NCBI RefSeq assembly: GCF_013745115.1 | Contig: NZ_CP051151.1 | Coordinates: 186,001-250,000 of the forward strand | Direction of reading: 5' to 3' | Length of the DNA stretch: 64,000 nucleotides | DNA from: Hujiaoplasma nucleasis | Lineage (GTDB): Bacteria > Bacillota_I > Bacilli_A > Izemoplasmatales > Hujiaoplasmataceae | Part shown: one piece after another, positions 45,102 through 53,302 of the stretch | Layout of the letters: each line of letters opens with the position of its first letter | Numbering within the stretch: position 1 is the stretch's first letter | Program-made: the position numbers and the translations under genes | Notes under the pieces: generated by a model | The model's database searches: none | What the model was told of the DNA's origin: nothing | The model's input: the letters and a program-made list of their open reading frames with translations, nothing else

Positions 45102-45725
45102 ATGTTTAAAATTAAAAAAATGACCAATCTTGATATGGATATGAACTCATATTTGTTAATCAAGCAAGATTCAGTTCTTGTCATTGATCCAGGATTCAAT
45201 GGTCAGGAAATATTGAATTTTCTAAATGTAAATCAATTGAATTTATTAGCTATATGTTTGACTCACGCCCATTATGACCATATTAGAGATAGTCAAATGA
45301 TTCTTGACTCTCATCATATCCCTATTTATATTCACGAAAGAGACTATGAAGCTTTGTTTAATTCGACTGCCAATTATTCTAAGACCTTTGGATTTGATTT
45401 CAAGTTAGATTTTAAGTTGAATATTGTTAAAATTCAAGATCAAGAAGAAATTCTTATTCAAGATGAACTAATTCGAGTGATTCATACACCAGGACATACC
45501 TTTGGGTCTGTTATGTATGAATATATGAATCACATTTTTTCTGGAGATACTATTTTTTATGATAGTATAGGGAGAACTGATTTATTTAGCGGAAACTTCA
45601 ATGCCATTAGACGTTCTCTAAATATGATTAAGAAGAATATTTCTAACAAAAAAATGATTTGGCCAGGACATGGGAAAAATGCTTATTTAAAAGATATTAA
45701 AAGAATTAACAGGTATTTACAATAA
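45102..45725 (+). CDS. MBL-fold metallo-hydrolase (glyoxalase II-like)
   Basis: A 207-residue metallo-beta-lactamase-fold hydrolase. THAHYDH (H55, H57, D59, H60), TPGHT, SGDTIF and WPGHG give the complete binuclear metal site. Its size and the short C-terminus fit the YcbL/hydroxyacylglutathione-hydrolase-like group. The substrate is uncertain; thioester hydrolysis in methylglyoxal detoxification is the usual guess. AGAGGAG precedes the ATG. Confidence 0.82.
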   Translation: MFKIKKMTNLDMDMNSYLLIKQDSVLVIDPGFNGQEILNFLNVNQLNLLAICLTHAHYDHIRDSQMILDSHHIPIYIHERDYEALFNSTANYSKTFGFDFKLDFKLNIVKIQDQEEILIQDELIRVIHTPGHTFGSVMYEYMNHIFSGDTIFYDSIGRTDLFSGNFNAIRRSLNMIKKNISNKKMIWPGHGKNAYLKDIKRINRYLQ

Positions 45726-45741
45726 TACCTGTTATTTTTCT
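45708..45741 (+). terminator. Terminator after the MBL hydrolase
   Basis: The stem 45708-45717 with 45724-45733 includes the stop codon region and is followed by ATTTTTCTT. Confidence 0.75.
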
Positions 45742-45769
45742 TGATAATACAAGTATATTTCTATATAAT
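45741..45769 (+). promoter_or_regulatory. Promoter of the GGDEF/HD-GYP gene
   Basis: TTGATA (45741-45746), a 17-base spacer and TATAAT (45764-45769). Its presence rules out the in-frame TTG at 45741 as a start codon. Confidence 0.75.
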
Positions 45770-45794
45770 GAGTTTGTATATCATGGAGGAATCA

Positions 45795-47807
45795 ATGTTA
45801 CTCAATATTTTATTGCTTGGAGCAAGCAATGTTGATTTTGAAACAATAGCCTTAAATATTATGTTTTTAGTCTGGATTGCAGTTTTATATGCAGTCTTTG
45901 TTGGTAATTATTTTAAGAACAGTATTCTTAAAAAGATTGGTTTAGGTTTATTGGTTAGTAGTGTTTCCATTTTAATATTATCAGTATCATTTGAAATGAT
46001 TGAAGGATATTTATTTGATACTAGAACCGTTTTATTTAGTCTATCAGGATTATTTCTAGGTTTAATTCCGACTTTGGTGATAGCGTTAGTGACTCTTGCC
46101 TATCGTTTTTATTTAGGGCACGAAGGCGTATATCTGGGTATGGTATTGATATTAATGTCTTCTAGTTATGGTTTACTATGGAAGTATTTTGTTTGGAAAA
46201 AACTGAAGGTTAATTATTTGGTTGAGTTAATAGTTTTCTCGCTTATATCAGGTTTACTACCCTTTTTACTCTTGATGGCTTGGGATTATTCCTTATTTCA
46301 ACCTCATCTTAACTTTATCTATATCTTTTATTTAATCACAATACCAATTATTACTTTTCTTCTTTCATTAATTTTGCATAGACAAAAGCATTTAGCAAAC
46401 TTATCAAATATGATTAATGAGCAAAGAGATTTATTAAATATAGCCATCAACAGTCCCAAAGTGATGGAAATATATGTTTTGGATAAAGATTTCAATTATT
46501 TATTATTTAATTCTTACCATGAGTATTGTATGAAAATGTATTATGGTTCGAATATTAAAGTAGGAGATTCTTTTTTAGAGTATATAAAAAATTCTGAAAT
46601 GTATTCTCGATATCGATCACAAATATTTAAAGCTTTACAAGGGGTAGAGTATTCAACCATCGATGAAGTTGAAACCACTCAGGGCAAATATTATGAAAGT
46701 ATGTTTACCCCAATTCGTAATGGTTCGAATGATGTGATTGGTGTTGCCATATTTTCTTATGATGTTACTAAAAGAAAAAGTTACGAAATTCACTTAGAAT
46801 ATTTAAATTATCATGATGCATTGACCAATGTGTATAATCGCCGTTATTATAATGAAAACATGATTACATATGATTCAATAGAAAACTATCCTCTGTGTTT
46901 AATACTCGGGGATGTAAATTCATTAAAAACTGTAAATGATGCTTTTGGACATCAAGCTGGGGATGAAATGTTAAAACAAACAGCTGATGTTCTTAAGAAT
47001 ATTGTTGGTGAAACTGGCTTTGTTTCACGCATTGGTGGAGATGAATTTATTGTCTTACTAAAGAATACACCTAAACACAAAGCTGAAAAAGTCATTAAAG
47101 ATATCAATAGCGCTTTGGATCAAAGATCTATAGAAGGTGTTCGTTTATCTATGTCTATAGGTTATGAGATTTTAGAGCAAGGCGGAAGTGTTGAGAATAC
47201 TTTTAAGCAAGCTGAAGATAAAATGTATATTAATAAGTTATATGAGCAATCGACAGATAAAAATGAAACTATTAACACTATCATGAAAGGTTTATATGAA
47301 AAAAATTCAAGAGAGGAAATGCATTCTCAAAGGGTTTCTAAATATTGTGGCATGATTGGTCAAGCTCTAAAATTACCTAAAGATAAGGTTAATTCTTTAA
47401 AAATTGCTGGAATACTCCACGATATTGGAAAAATAGCCATAGAAGACAGTATTTTAGATAAACCTGGAAAATTAACTGATTTTGAGTATGAAAGAATCAA
47501 AAAACATTCAGAGATAGGTTATCGAATTTTATCAGCTTCAAGTCAATATTTAGAAATATCTAAAGATATACTTCACCACCACGAGCATTATAATGGCAAA
47601 GGTTATCCTCGTGGTCTTAAAGGCGAAAACATTCCTTTTAATTCTCGAATTATTGCGGTGGCTGATGCTTATGATGCTATGACCTTGTCAAGACCATATC
47701 GTTCATCATTTACCAAAGAAGAAGCTATTAAGGAATTAAAGAAGTGTTCTGGCACTCAATTTGACCCTTTAATTGTTGATGCTTTCATTAAGGTTATAAA
47801 TAAATAA
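45795..47807 (+). CDS. LytS-type sensor with PAS, GGDEF and HD-GYP domains
   Basis: A 670-residue cyclic di-GMP enzyme starting at the ATG after GGAGG. Residues 1 to about 215 form a 5TMR-LYT membrane sensor (DTRTVLFSLSGLFLGLIP, then AYRFYLG). A PAS region spans about 220-340. A GGDEF domain with intact RIGGDEF lies near 411-417. An HD-GYP domain has HDIGK near 542 and HHEHYNGKGYP near 595. Both synthesis and hydrolysis of c-di-GMP look possible. With the cyclase at 35735 this shows an active c-di-GMP network. Confidence 0.87.
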   Translation: MLLNILLLGASNVDFETIALNIMFLVWIAVLYAVFVGNYFKNSILKKIGLGLLVSSVSILILSVSFEMIEGYLFDTRTVLFSLSGLFLGLIPTLVIALVTLAYRFYLGHEGVYLGMVLILMSSSYGLLWKYFVWKKLKVNYLVELIVFSLISGLLPFLLLMAWDYSLFQPHLNFIYIFYLITIPIITFLLSLILHRQKHLANLSNMINEQRDLLNIAINSPKVMEIYVLDKDFNYLLFNSYHEYCMKMYYGSNIKVGDSFLEYIKNSEMYSRYRSQIFKALQGVEYSTIDEVETTQGKYYESMFTPIRNGSNDVIGVAIFSYDVTKRKSYEIHLEYLNYHDALTNVYNRRYYNENMITYDSIENYPLCLILGDVNSLKTVNDAFGHQAGDEMLKQTADVLKNIVGETGFVSRIGGDEFIVLLKNTPKHKAEKVIKDINSALDQRSIEGVRLSMSIGYEILEQGGSVENTFKQAEDKMYINKLYEQSTDKNETINTIMKGLYEKNSREEMHSQRVSKYCGMIGQALKLPKDKVNSLKIAGILHDIGKIAIEDSILDKPGKLTDFEYERIKKHSEIGYRILSASSQYLEISKDILHHHEHYNGKGYPRGLKGENIPFNSRIIAVADAYDAMTLSRPYRSSFTKEEAIKELKKCSGTQFDPLIVDAFIKVINK

Positions 47808-47838
47808 AAATGCTGAGAAAATTCTCAGCATTTTTTTT
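47807..47838. terminator. Bidirectional terminator
   Basis: A 13-bp stem (47807-47819 with 47822-47834) is followed by a long T tract, between convergent genes. Confidence 0.88.
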
Positions 47839-48655
47839 AGTTTGTTTTTAAGTTTTCTAATACTTTTAAATCTTCTTGAGATATCTTGAAATTTACTTGT
47901 GAATTTTGAATAATTCGATCTTCATGGGTTGATTTTGGTAATGGGATAGTATCTTTTTCTAGACAGTATCTAATGCACAACTGAGCAGGTGTAACTTTGT
48001 ATTTTTTACTTATTTCAACAATTGTTGGGTTTTTAAGAATTTTACCTGTAGCCAAAGGACTATAGGCTTCTACAAGGATATTGTGTTTTTTACAATAATC
48101 TAAAGTATCTTCCTGATCTCTTCCAATCCAAAATCCAATTTGGTTAACTAATGGAACAATTTCACAATGATCAATAATGTTTTGGATATCACTTGGTGAA
48201 AAGTTAGAGACACCAATGGCCCTGATTTTGCCCGCCTTATAATACTCTTCCATTGCTTTCCAAGCTTCTACATTACCTTGGTCATGTTTACTACCTATAT
48301 TACTCCAAGGCCATGGGGCATGTATTAAGTATAAATCTACGTAATCAAAACCAAAATTATTTAGAGTTTCTTCAAAACTTTTTTTTGCTTCTTCATAATT
48401 CTTAATATGAGAAGGTAATTTAGAAGTGACAAAAATTTGATCTCTTGGTATCTTTGAATCTTTTATGGCTTGGCCAACTGAAGCTTCATTTCCGTATCCA
48501 TTGGCTGAATCGATATGAATATAGCCGTTTTTGAGAGCATTTGTTACTGATTGATAAGCCTCGTCACCGTTTTCAATTTGCCAGGTTCCAAAACCAATTT
48601 TTGGTATTTTTACTCCATTTGCTAGTTCTATGAATTCATTTAATATTTTTGACAT
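47837..48655 (-). CDS. Aldo/keto reductase
   Basis: A 272-residue AKR of the 2,5-diketogluconate-reductase-like group. The catalytic tetrad is visible: D49, Y54, K79 and H112. GFGTWQ opens the barrel, and IPLPKSTHEDRI near the end binds NADP. It reduces aldehydes, ketones or sugars; the substrate is unknown. GAGG precedes the ATG on the minus strand. It is a single-gene unit, divergent from the glycan operon. Confidence 0.88.
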   Translation of the reverse strand: MSKILNEFIELANGVKIPKIGFGTWQIENGDEAYQSVTNALKNGYIHIDSANGYGNEASVGQAIKDSKIPRDQIFVTSKLPSHIKNYEEAKKSFEETLNNFGFDYVDLYLIHAPWPWSNIGSKHDQGNVEAWKAMEEYYKAGKIRAIGVSNFSPSDIQNIIDHCEIVPLVNQIGFWIGRDQEDTLDYCKKHNILVEAYSPLATGKILKNPTIVEISKKYKVTPAQLCIRYCLEKDTIPLPKSTHEDRIIQNSQVNFKISQEDLKVLENLKTN

Positions 48656-48673
48656 ATAAGCCTCCTGTTGTAT

Positions 48674-48702
48674 ATTTTACATAAAATATTTACTTTGTGC
48701 AA
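48674..48702 (-). promoter_or_regulatory. Promoter of the aldo/keto reductase
   Basis: On the minus strand, TTGCAC (48697-48702) and TAAAAT (48674-48679) are separated by 17 bases. Confidence 0.6.
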
Positions 48703-48770
48703 ATAAATAAGTTGAAATTTACAAAAAATAAGTGAATTTTTAAGTCAAAAAATTTTTATTATAAATTTTA

Positions 48771-48829
48771 CGAAAACGTTATAGTAAAACGCTAACATAT
48801 ATGTTATAATATTTCCGAAAACGTTTTAG
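48771..48829. promoter_or_regulatory. LacI/CcpA-type operator pair flanking the glycan promoter
   Basis: CGAAAACGTT occurs at 48771-48780 and again at 48816-48825, with centres 45 bases apart. A weaker related TAAAACGCTA lies at 48785-48794. The copies flank the -10, as expected for a looping LacI-family repressor or CcpA. No regulator gene is adjacent within the window. Confidence 0.5.
48802..48810 (+). promoter_or_regulatory. Extended -10 promoter of the glycan operon
   Basis: TGT followed by TATAAT lies between the two operator copies, 34 bases before the GTG start. Confidence 0.6.
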
Positions 48830-48843
48830 TGTTGGAGGTAATC

Positions 48844-50160
48844 GTGATAAAACATATACAATCATCTAAATATAAGAATGGGTTTCAGCGCTTAATGACG
48901 AAAACGGATCAGAAACCTAATGTAGAAATTAGTTTTAATAAAGATGTTAAATATCAGAGTATTATTGGTTTTGGTGGTGCTTTTACTGAAGCAGCTGCTT
49001 ATACTTTTTATCAAATGCCAGTAGATAAGCAAAAAATTCTATTAGAGGCATATTTTAATCAAAATACTGGATTAAGTTATAACTTAGGGCGAGTATCAAT
49101 ACATTCTTGTGATTTTTCATTAAACAATTACACTTATGTTGATGATTTCGATGAAGGCTTAAAGAGTTTTAATATTAAAAGAGATTTATCGTATGTTATA
49201 CCTATGATTCATCAAGCTGAGATGGTAAGAAATGATAGAATTAACATTCTTGCTTCTCCTTGGAGTCCTCCCGCTTGGATGAAAACCAACAATGATATGA
49301 ATCACGGGGGATCATTATTAGATGAGTATAAAGATGCTTGGGCAAACTACTATCTTAAATTTTTAGAAGCGTATACTCAGCATGATGTCTCTATTTTTGC
49401 TTTAACTGTTCAAAATGAACCTGCAGCTAAGCAAATTTGGGATTCGTGTTTGTATACCAAAGAAGAAGAACGAGATTTTGTTAAAGATTACTTAGGTCCT
49501 AAATTGGCTCAAAGTAATTTTTCTGATGTCAAATTATTAATATGGGACCATAATAGAGACATCATGGTTGAGAGAGCTAAAGCAGTCTATGAAGATAAGA
49601 AAGCTAGCCAATATGTTTGGGGACTGGGTTTTCATTGGTATGTATCTGAGGCTTTTGAAAATTTAAAGAAGGTTCATGATATGTTTCCAAATAAGCATTT
49701 ATTATTTACAGAAGGTACTATTGAAGGTGGCGTTCATTTACATCAGTTCGAAACTGGCGAGAGATATGCTAGAAATATGATAGGAGATTTTAGTCATTAT
49801 TGTGAGGGTTATATTGACTGGAACTTATTACTTAATGAGGAGGGCGGTCCTAATCATGTTGGTAACTATTGTGATGCTCCAATTATATATGACAGGAACA
49901 ATGATGAATTAATTTTTAATAGTTCTTTCTATGCTATAGGTCATTTTAGTAAATACCTTATGGTCGGTGCAAAAAGAATTGAATCTAAAACTAATCACAA
50001 TGATTTAAAACAGGTTGCTTTCTTAAATCCTAATGGAGATATAGTATTTATCATTCAAAATGAAACTGAAGAAATCCATGTTGTTCATTTTGAAGATAAT
50101 GAAAATAATTTCCTGATAGAAGCTAGAAGTATTTCAACTATTATATTAGAAAGTGAGTGA
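48844..50160 (+). CDS. Glycoside hydrolase family 30 enzyme, cytosolic
   Basis: A 438-residue GH30 (glucosylceramidase-like) barrel with C-terminal beta domain. GFGGAFTEAAA opens it, LASPWSPPAWMKTN follows, and the catalytic pair is E192 (VQNEP, acid/base) and E290 (FTEG, nucleophile). The GTG start follows GGAGG at good distance; the upstream GTG/TTG codons lie in or before that site. No signal peptide is present, so it acts on imported oligosaccharides. Subfamily (beta-glucosidase, beta-1,6-glucanase or other) cannot be settled by eye. Confidence 0.87.
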   Translation: MIKHIQSSKYKNGFQRLMTKTDQKPNVEISFNKDVKYQSIIGFGGAFTEAAAYTFYQMPVDKQKILLEAYFNQNTGLSYNLGRVSIHSCDFSLNNYTYVDDFDEGLKSFNIKRDLSYVIPMIHQAEMVRNDRINILASPWSPPAWMKTNNDMNHGGSLLDEYKDAWANYYLKFLEAYTQHDVSIFALTVQNEPAAKQIWDSCLYTKEEERDFVKDYLGPKLAQSNFSDVKLLIWDHNRDIMVERAKAVYEDKKASQYVWGLGFHWYVSEAFENLKKVHDMFPNKHLLFTEGTIEGGVHLHQFETGERYARNMIGDFSHYCEGYIDWNLLLNEEGGPNHVGNYCDAPIIYDRNNDELIFNSSFYAIGHFSKYLMVGAKRIESKTNHNDLKQVAFLNPNGDIVFIIQNETEEIHVVHFEDNENNFLIEARSISTIILESE

Positions 50161-50164
50161 TTAT

Positions 50165-53100
50165 ATGAAAAACTATGATTATATCGACAAACAGTTCACT
50201 GTTTATGACTACAATCATCAAAGTCCATTTGCTAATTTTTTACCTGGTGTAGCTGGCAAAATGGGGATTCCTTTATGGGTTTTTTATTCCAATAGAGGAC
50301 AAGGAATTTCTGGATATGGTTTACAGGATAAAAACCATCCAATTATGGCTTTTACACCTGCCAACAAAGCTTATGAAACAGCACCTATTACAGGTTTTAG
50401 AACCTTTATTAAAGTGAATGGTCAAGTCTATGAGGCTTTTCATGTAGATTCAAAATACAAGCATAAGATGACTATTGGATTTACCTCTTTTTCTATAGAA
50501 GAAGATTTAAGTGACATTGGAATAAAAATAAAGGTTACTTATTATGGCCTTGTGAATGAACCTCTAGGTGGTTTAGTTAGAAAAGTTGAAGTCCAAAATA
50601 TGAATTCTAATATTTTAGATTTGGAAATTCTAGACGGTATAGCTGAAATACTGCCGTCGGGAATTCAAAATGATGCCTTTAAATCTACATCAAATTTATT
50701 AGCCTCATGGGCTGATGTTAAACATTTAAATGACTCATTGCCTTTCTTTACTTTAAGGGCATCTACAGGAGATTCTTCACAAGTGAAAAAACATGAGTCA
50801 GGTAATTTTTATCTATCACTTTTTGATGGAAAACTCTTGAAACCGATAGTGGATCCTAATATTGTATTTGGATTTAATACTGCAAAAACAAAAGCTGATA
50901 GATTTTTAAATCATTCTTTGAAAGCGTTATCTAAAGAACCTCAAATTACAACCAATAAATTTGCTTGTGCTTTTACACCAATTGACACTAAAGTTATAGC
51001 TAATGAGTCATTGGTTTGGTATTCAGTGAGTGGATATTCATCAACATATGATGTTTTGGAGGAATATGCTCAATCAATGACAAGCAAAAATTATTTTGAA
51101 GAAAAATTAATCGAGGCAGAAAAAGAAGTTGATGTCATGATTTCTGACGTGCATACATCATCTGCTTATCCTATTTTTGATGAATATGTTAAACAAAACT
51201 ACTTAGACAATATTCTTAGAGGTGGATACCCTGAACAAATTGGGAACACTATTTATCATTTGTATTCTCGTAGACACGGAGACTTAGAAAGAGATTATAA
51301 TTTCTTTAGTTTAGCGCCTGAATATTATTCGCAAGGTAACGGTAATTTTAGGGATGTTTGTCAAAATAGAAGATTAGATTCTTTTTTCAATACTAAAGTA
51401 AAAGATTTTAATATAGAACATTTTGCTAGTTTAATCCAAATGGATGGATATAATCCTTTGTCTATTAATGGTATCTTGTATCAATTAGATGATTCTGTTG
51501 ATAAGGATGAATTGATCGATCAATTGTTTGAAAACTCAAAAGATCTTTTAAATCAGCTTTTTGATCATCCTTTTACACCGGGTACTATTGTTAATTTCGT
51601 TGAAAGAAATAACATCAAGAGCAAACTATCTACAAAAGAATATCTAGATGTAATAATTTCTCATTCAATCCCTGCAATTCAAGCTGTCTTTGGAGAAGGA
51701 TTTTGGATAGATCATTTTACCTATTTAATTGATTTGATTGAATCATTTGTGAGTATTTATCCCGAGAAGATTGAAACATTATTATATAATGAAGTTAAAT
51801 ATAAGTATTACGATTCACCTGTAACCATAAGAAATAAAAATGAGAAAATTATTGTTAAAGCAGATGGTGGGGTTAGACAATATGGAAGTTTAATTCATTT
51901 TGATGAGGAAAAGCTTAACAAACTAAAAATGAACCCTTATACTTCTAACTGGATTAAAGTAAAAGGGTGTGATTATAAATCCAATTTATTTACCAAGCTT
52001 TTTATACTAATTCTCAATAAGCACGCCATATTAGATCCTGAAAATTTAGGGGTTGAGATGGAAGCTGAAAAACCAGGTTGGAATGATGCGATGAATGGAT
52101 TGCCAGGTTTATTAGGTTCAGGACTTGGTGAAAGTATTGAGCTCCTAAGAATTATTGATTTCTTATTAGCAAATATCATAGATGGAAAGATCGAACTTCC
52201 TCAAGAAGTGATGACTTTCTTCAACAAGTTAGTTAAAACAGATGATTATAGTGTAAGAATCAAAGCCGTTGAGGAGTATCGTCAGGCTATAAGGTTTGGT
52301 TTGAATGGTCAAATTGATTCAATGGCTTACGCTAATATAAAATCTTATCTACTTCATTTGAAAGAATTAATCCAAGATAGTATAGATAAACTTTATAAAG
52401 AAACTAATGGTTTGTTACCAACATTCTTAAGATATGAAGTAGATCAATATGAATATATAAAAGATGAAAATCTAAACAACAAGATTCATGAAGGATTTTC
52501 TTTGGTCCAACCATTGTCATATAAGAGAAAAATGTTGCCTATATTTTTAGAAGCACCTGCTAGATTATTGAAGACAAATATAGGCAAAGATAAATTACTA
52601 TATATGCATGAGCAAATAAAAAAATCTGATTTGTATGATTCTAATTTAAACGTTTATAAGACTAGTGTTTGTTTAAATGAAGAATCTCATGAGATTGGAA
52701 GAATTCACGCTTTTACAAAAGGTTGGTTAGAAAGAGAAAGTAATTTCTTGCATATGACATATAAATACTTGTTGGGATTATTAAAAGCTGGATTATATGA
52801 TGAGTTTTATGAGGAGATTAAAGATAATTTAGTTTGTTTTATGAAACCTGAAATATATAAACGTTCTACATTAGAAAATTCAAGTTTTATAGCTACATCT
52901 AATAATCCGGATCCTAGTATCCATGGTAAAGGCTTTTTTGCAAGATTAAGTGGGTCTACTGTAGAAGCTTTAAATATGTGGACTTTAATGATGACAGGAG
53001 ATAAGCCTTTCAAATATATAGATGGAAATTTGGTATTGGATCTACAACCAAAATTACATAAGTCTTTCTTTAAAGAAGATAAGACTGTAAGTTTTACATT

Positions 53101-53290
53101 TTTAAAAGATATAAAAGTGACTTACATTTGCAACAATGTTGAGAATACCTATGATCGTTATGATGTAAGGAAAATAGAAGTTAAGAATGATGATGAAACA
53201 GTTATCGTTCATGAACCTCTTATAAGAGGTGATTTAGCTTCAAAAATTAGAGATGGGCATTACAAAAATTTAAATATATATATAAATTAA
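50165..53290 (+). CDS. GH94-like glycoside phosphorylase (cellobiose phosphorylase superfamily)
   Basis: A 1041-residue cytosolic protein. An N-terminal beta-sandwich with GFRTFIKV is followed by an alpha-helical barrel with SRRHGDLERDYNFFSLAPEY, GNGNFRDVCQNRR and KPGWNDAMNGLPG; the Asp641 of WNDA matches the catalytic acid of GH94-type phosphorylases. The length fits the large oligoglucan phosphorylases (clan GH-Q). It would split a beta-glucoside with phosphate, saving ATP. The family is diverged: GWNDAMNG replaces the common DWNDG. ATG 50165 is preferred to the GTG at 50153, which overlaps the GH30 gene more deeply. Confidence 0.68.
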   Translation: MKNYDYIDKQFTVYDYNHQSPFANFLPGVAGKMGIPLWVFYSNRGQGISGYGLQDKNHPIMAFTPANKAYETAPITGFRTFIKVNGQVYEAFHVDSKYKHKMTIGFTSFSIEEDLSDIGIKIKVTYYGLVNEPLGGLVRKVEVQNMNSNILDLEILDGIAEILPSGIQNDAFKSTSNLLASWADVKHLNDSLPFFTLRASTGDSSQVKKHESGNFYLSLFDGKLLKPIVDPNIVFGFNTAKTKADRFLNHSLKALSKEPQITTNKFACAFTPIDTKVIANESLVWYSVSGYSSTYDVLEEYAQSMTSKNYFEEKLIEAEKEVDVMISDVHTSSAYPIFDEYVKQNYLDNILRGGYPEQIGNTIYHLYSRRHGDLERDYNFFSLAPEYYSQGNGNFRDVCQNRRLDSFFNTKVKDFNIEHFASLIQMDGYNPLSINGILYQLDDSVDKDELIDQLFENSKDLLNQLFDHPFTPGTIVNFVERNNIKSKLSTKEYLDVIISHSIPAIQAVFGEGFWIDHFTYLIDLIESFVSIYPEKIETLLYNEVKYKYYDSPVTIRNKNEKIIVKADGGVRQYGSLIHFDEEKLNKLKMNPYTSNWIKVKGCDYKSNLFTKLFILILNKHAILDPENLGVEMEAEKPGWNDAMNGLPGLLGSGLGESIELLRIIDFLLANIIDGKIELPQEVMTFFNKLVKTDDYSVRIKAVEEYRQAIRFGLNGQIDSMAYANIKSYLLHLKELIQDSIDKLYKETNGLLPTFLRYEVDQYEYIKDENLNNKIHEGFSLVQPLSYKRKMLPIFLEAPARLLKTNIGKDKLLYMHEQIKKSDLYDSNLNVYKTSVCLNEESHEIGRIHAFTKGWLERESNFLHMTYKYLLGLLKAGLYDEFYEEIKDNLVCFMKPEIYKRSTLENSSFIATSNNPDPSIHGKGFFARLSGSTVEALNMWTLMMTGDKPFKYIDGNLVLDLQPKLHKSFFKEDKTVSFTFLKDIKVTYICNNVENTYDRYDVRKIEVKNDDETVIVHEPLIRGDLASKIRDGHYKNLNIYIN

Positions 53291-53302
53291 GAGGAGGAAA
53301 AA

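Noticed and set aside
45741-45794. Longer N-terminus for the GGDEF/HD-GYP protein from a TTG at 45741
   Set aside because: That TTG is the -35 box of a good promoter with the -10 at 45764, and GGAGG lies just before the ATG at 45795.
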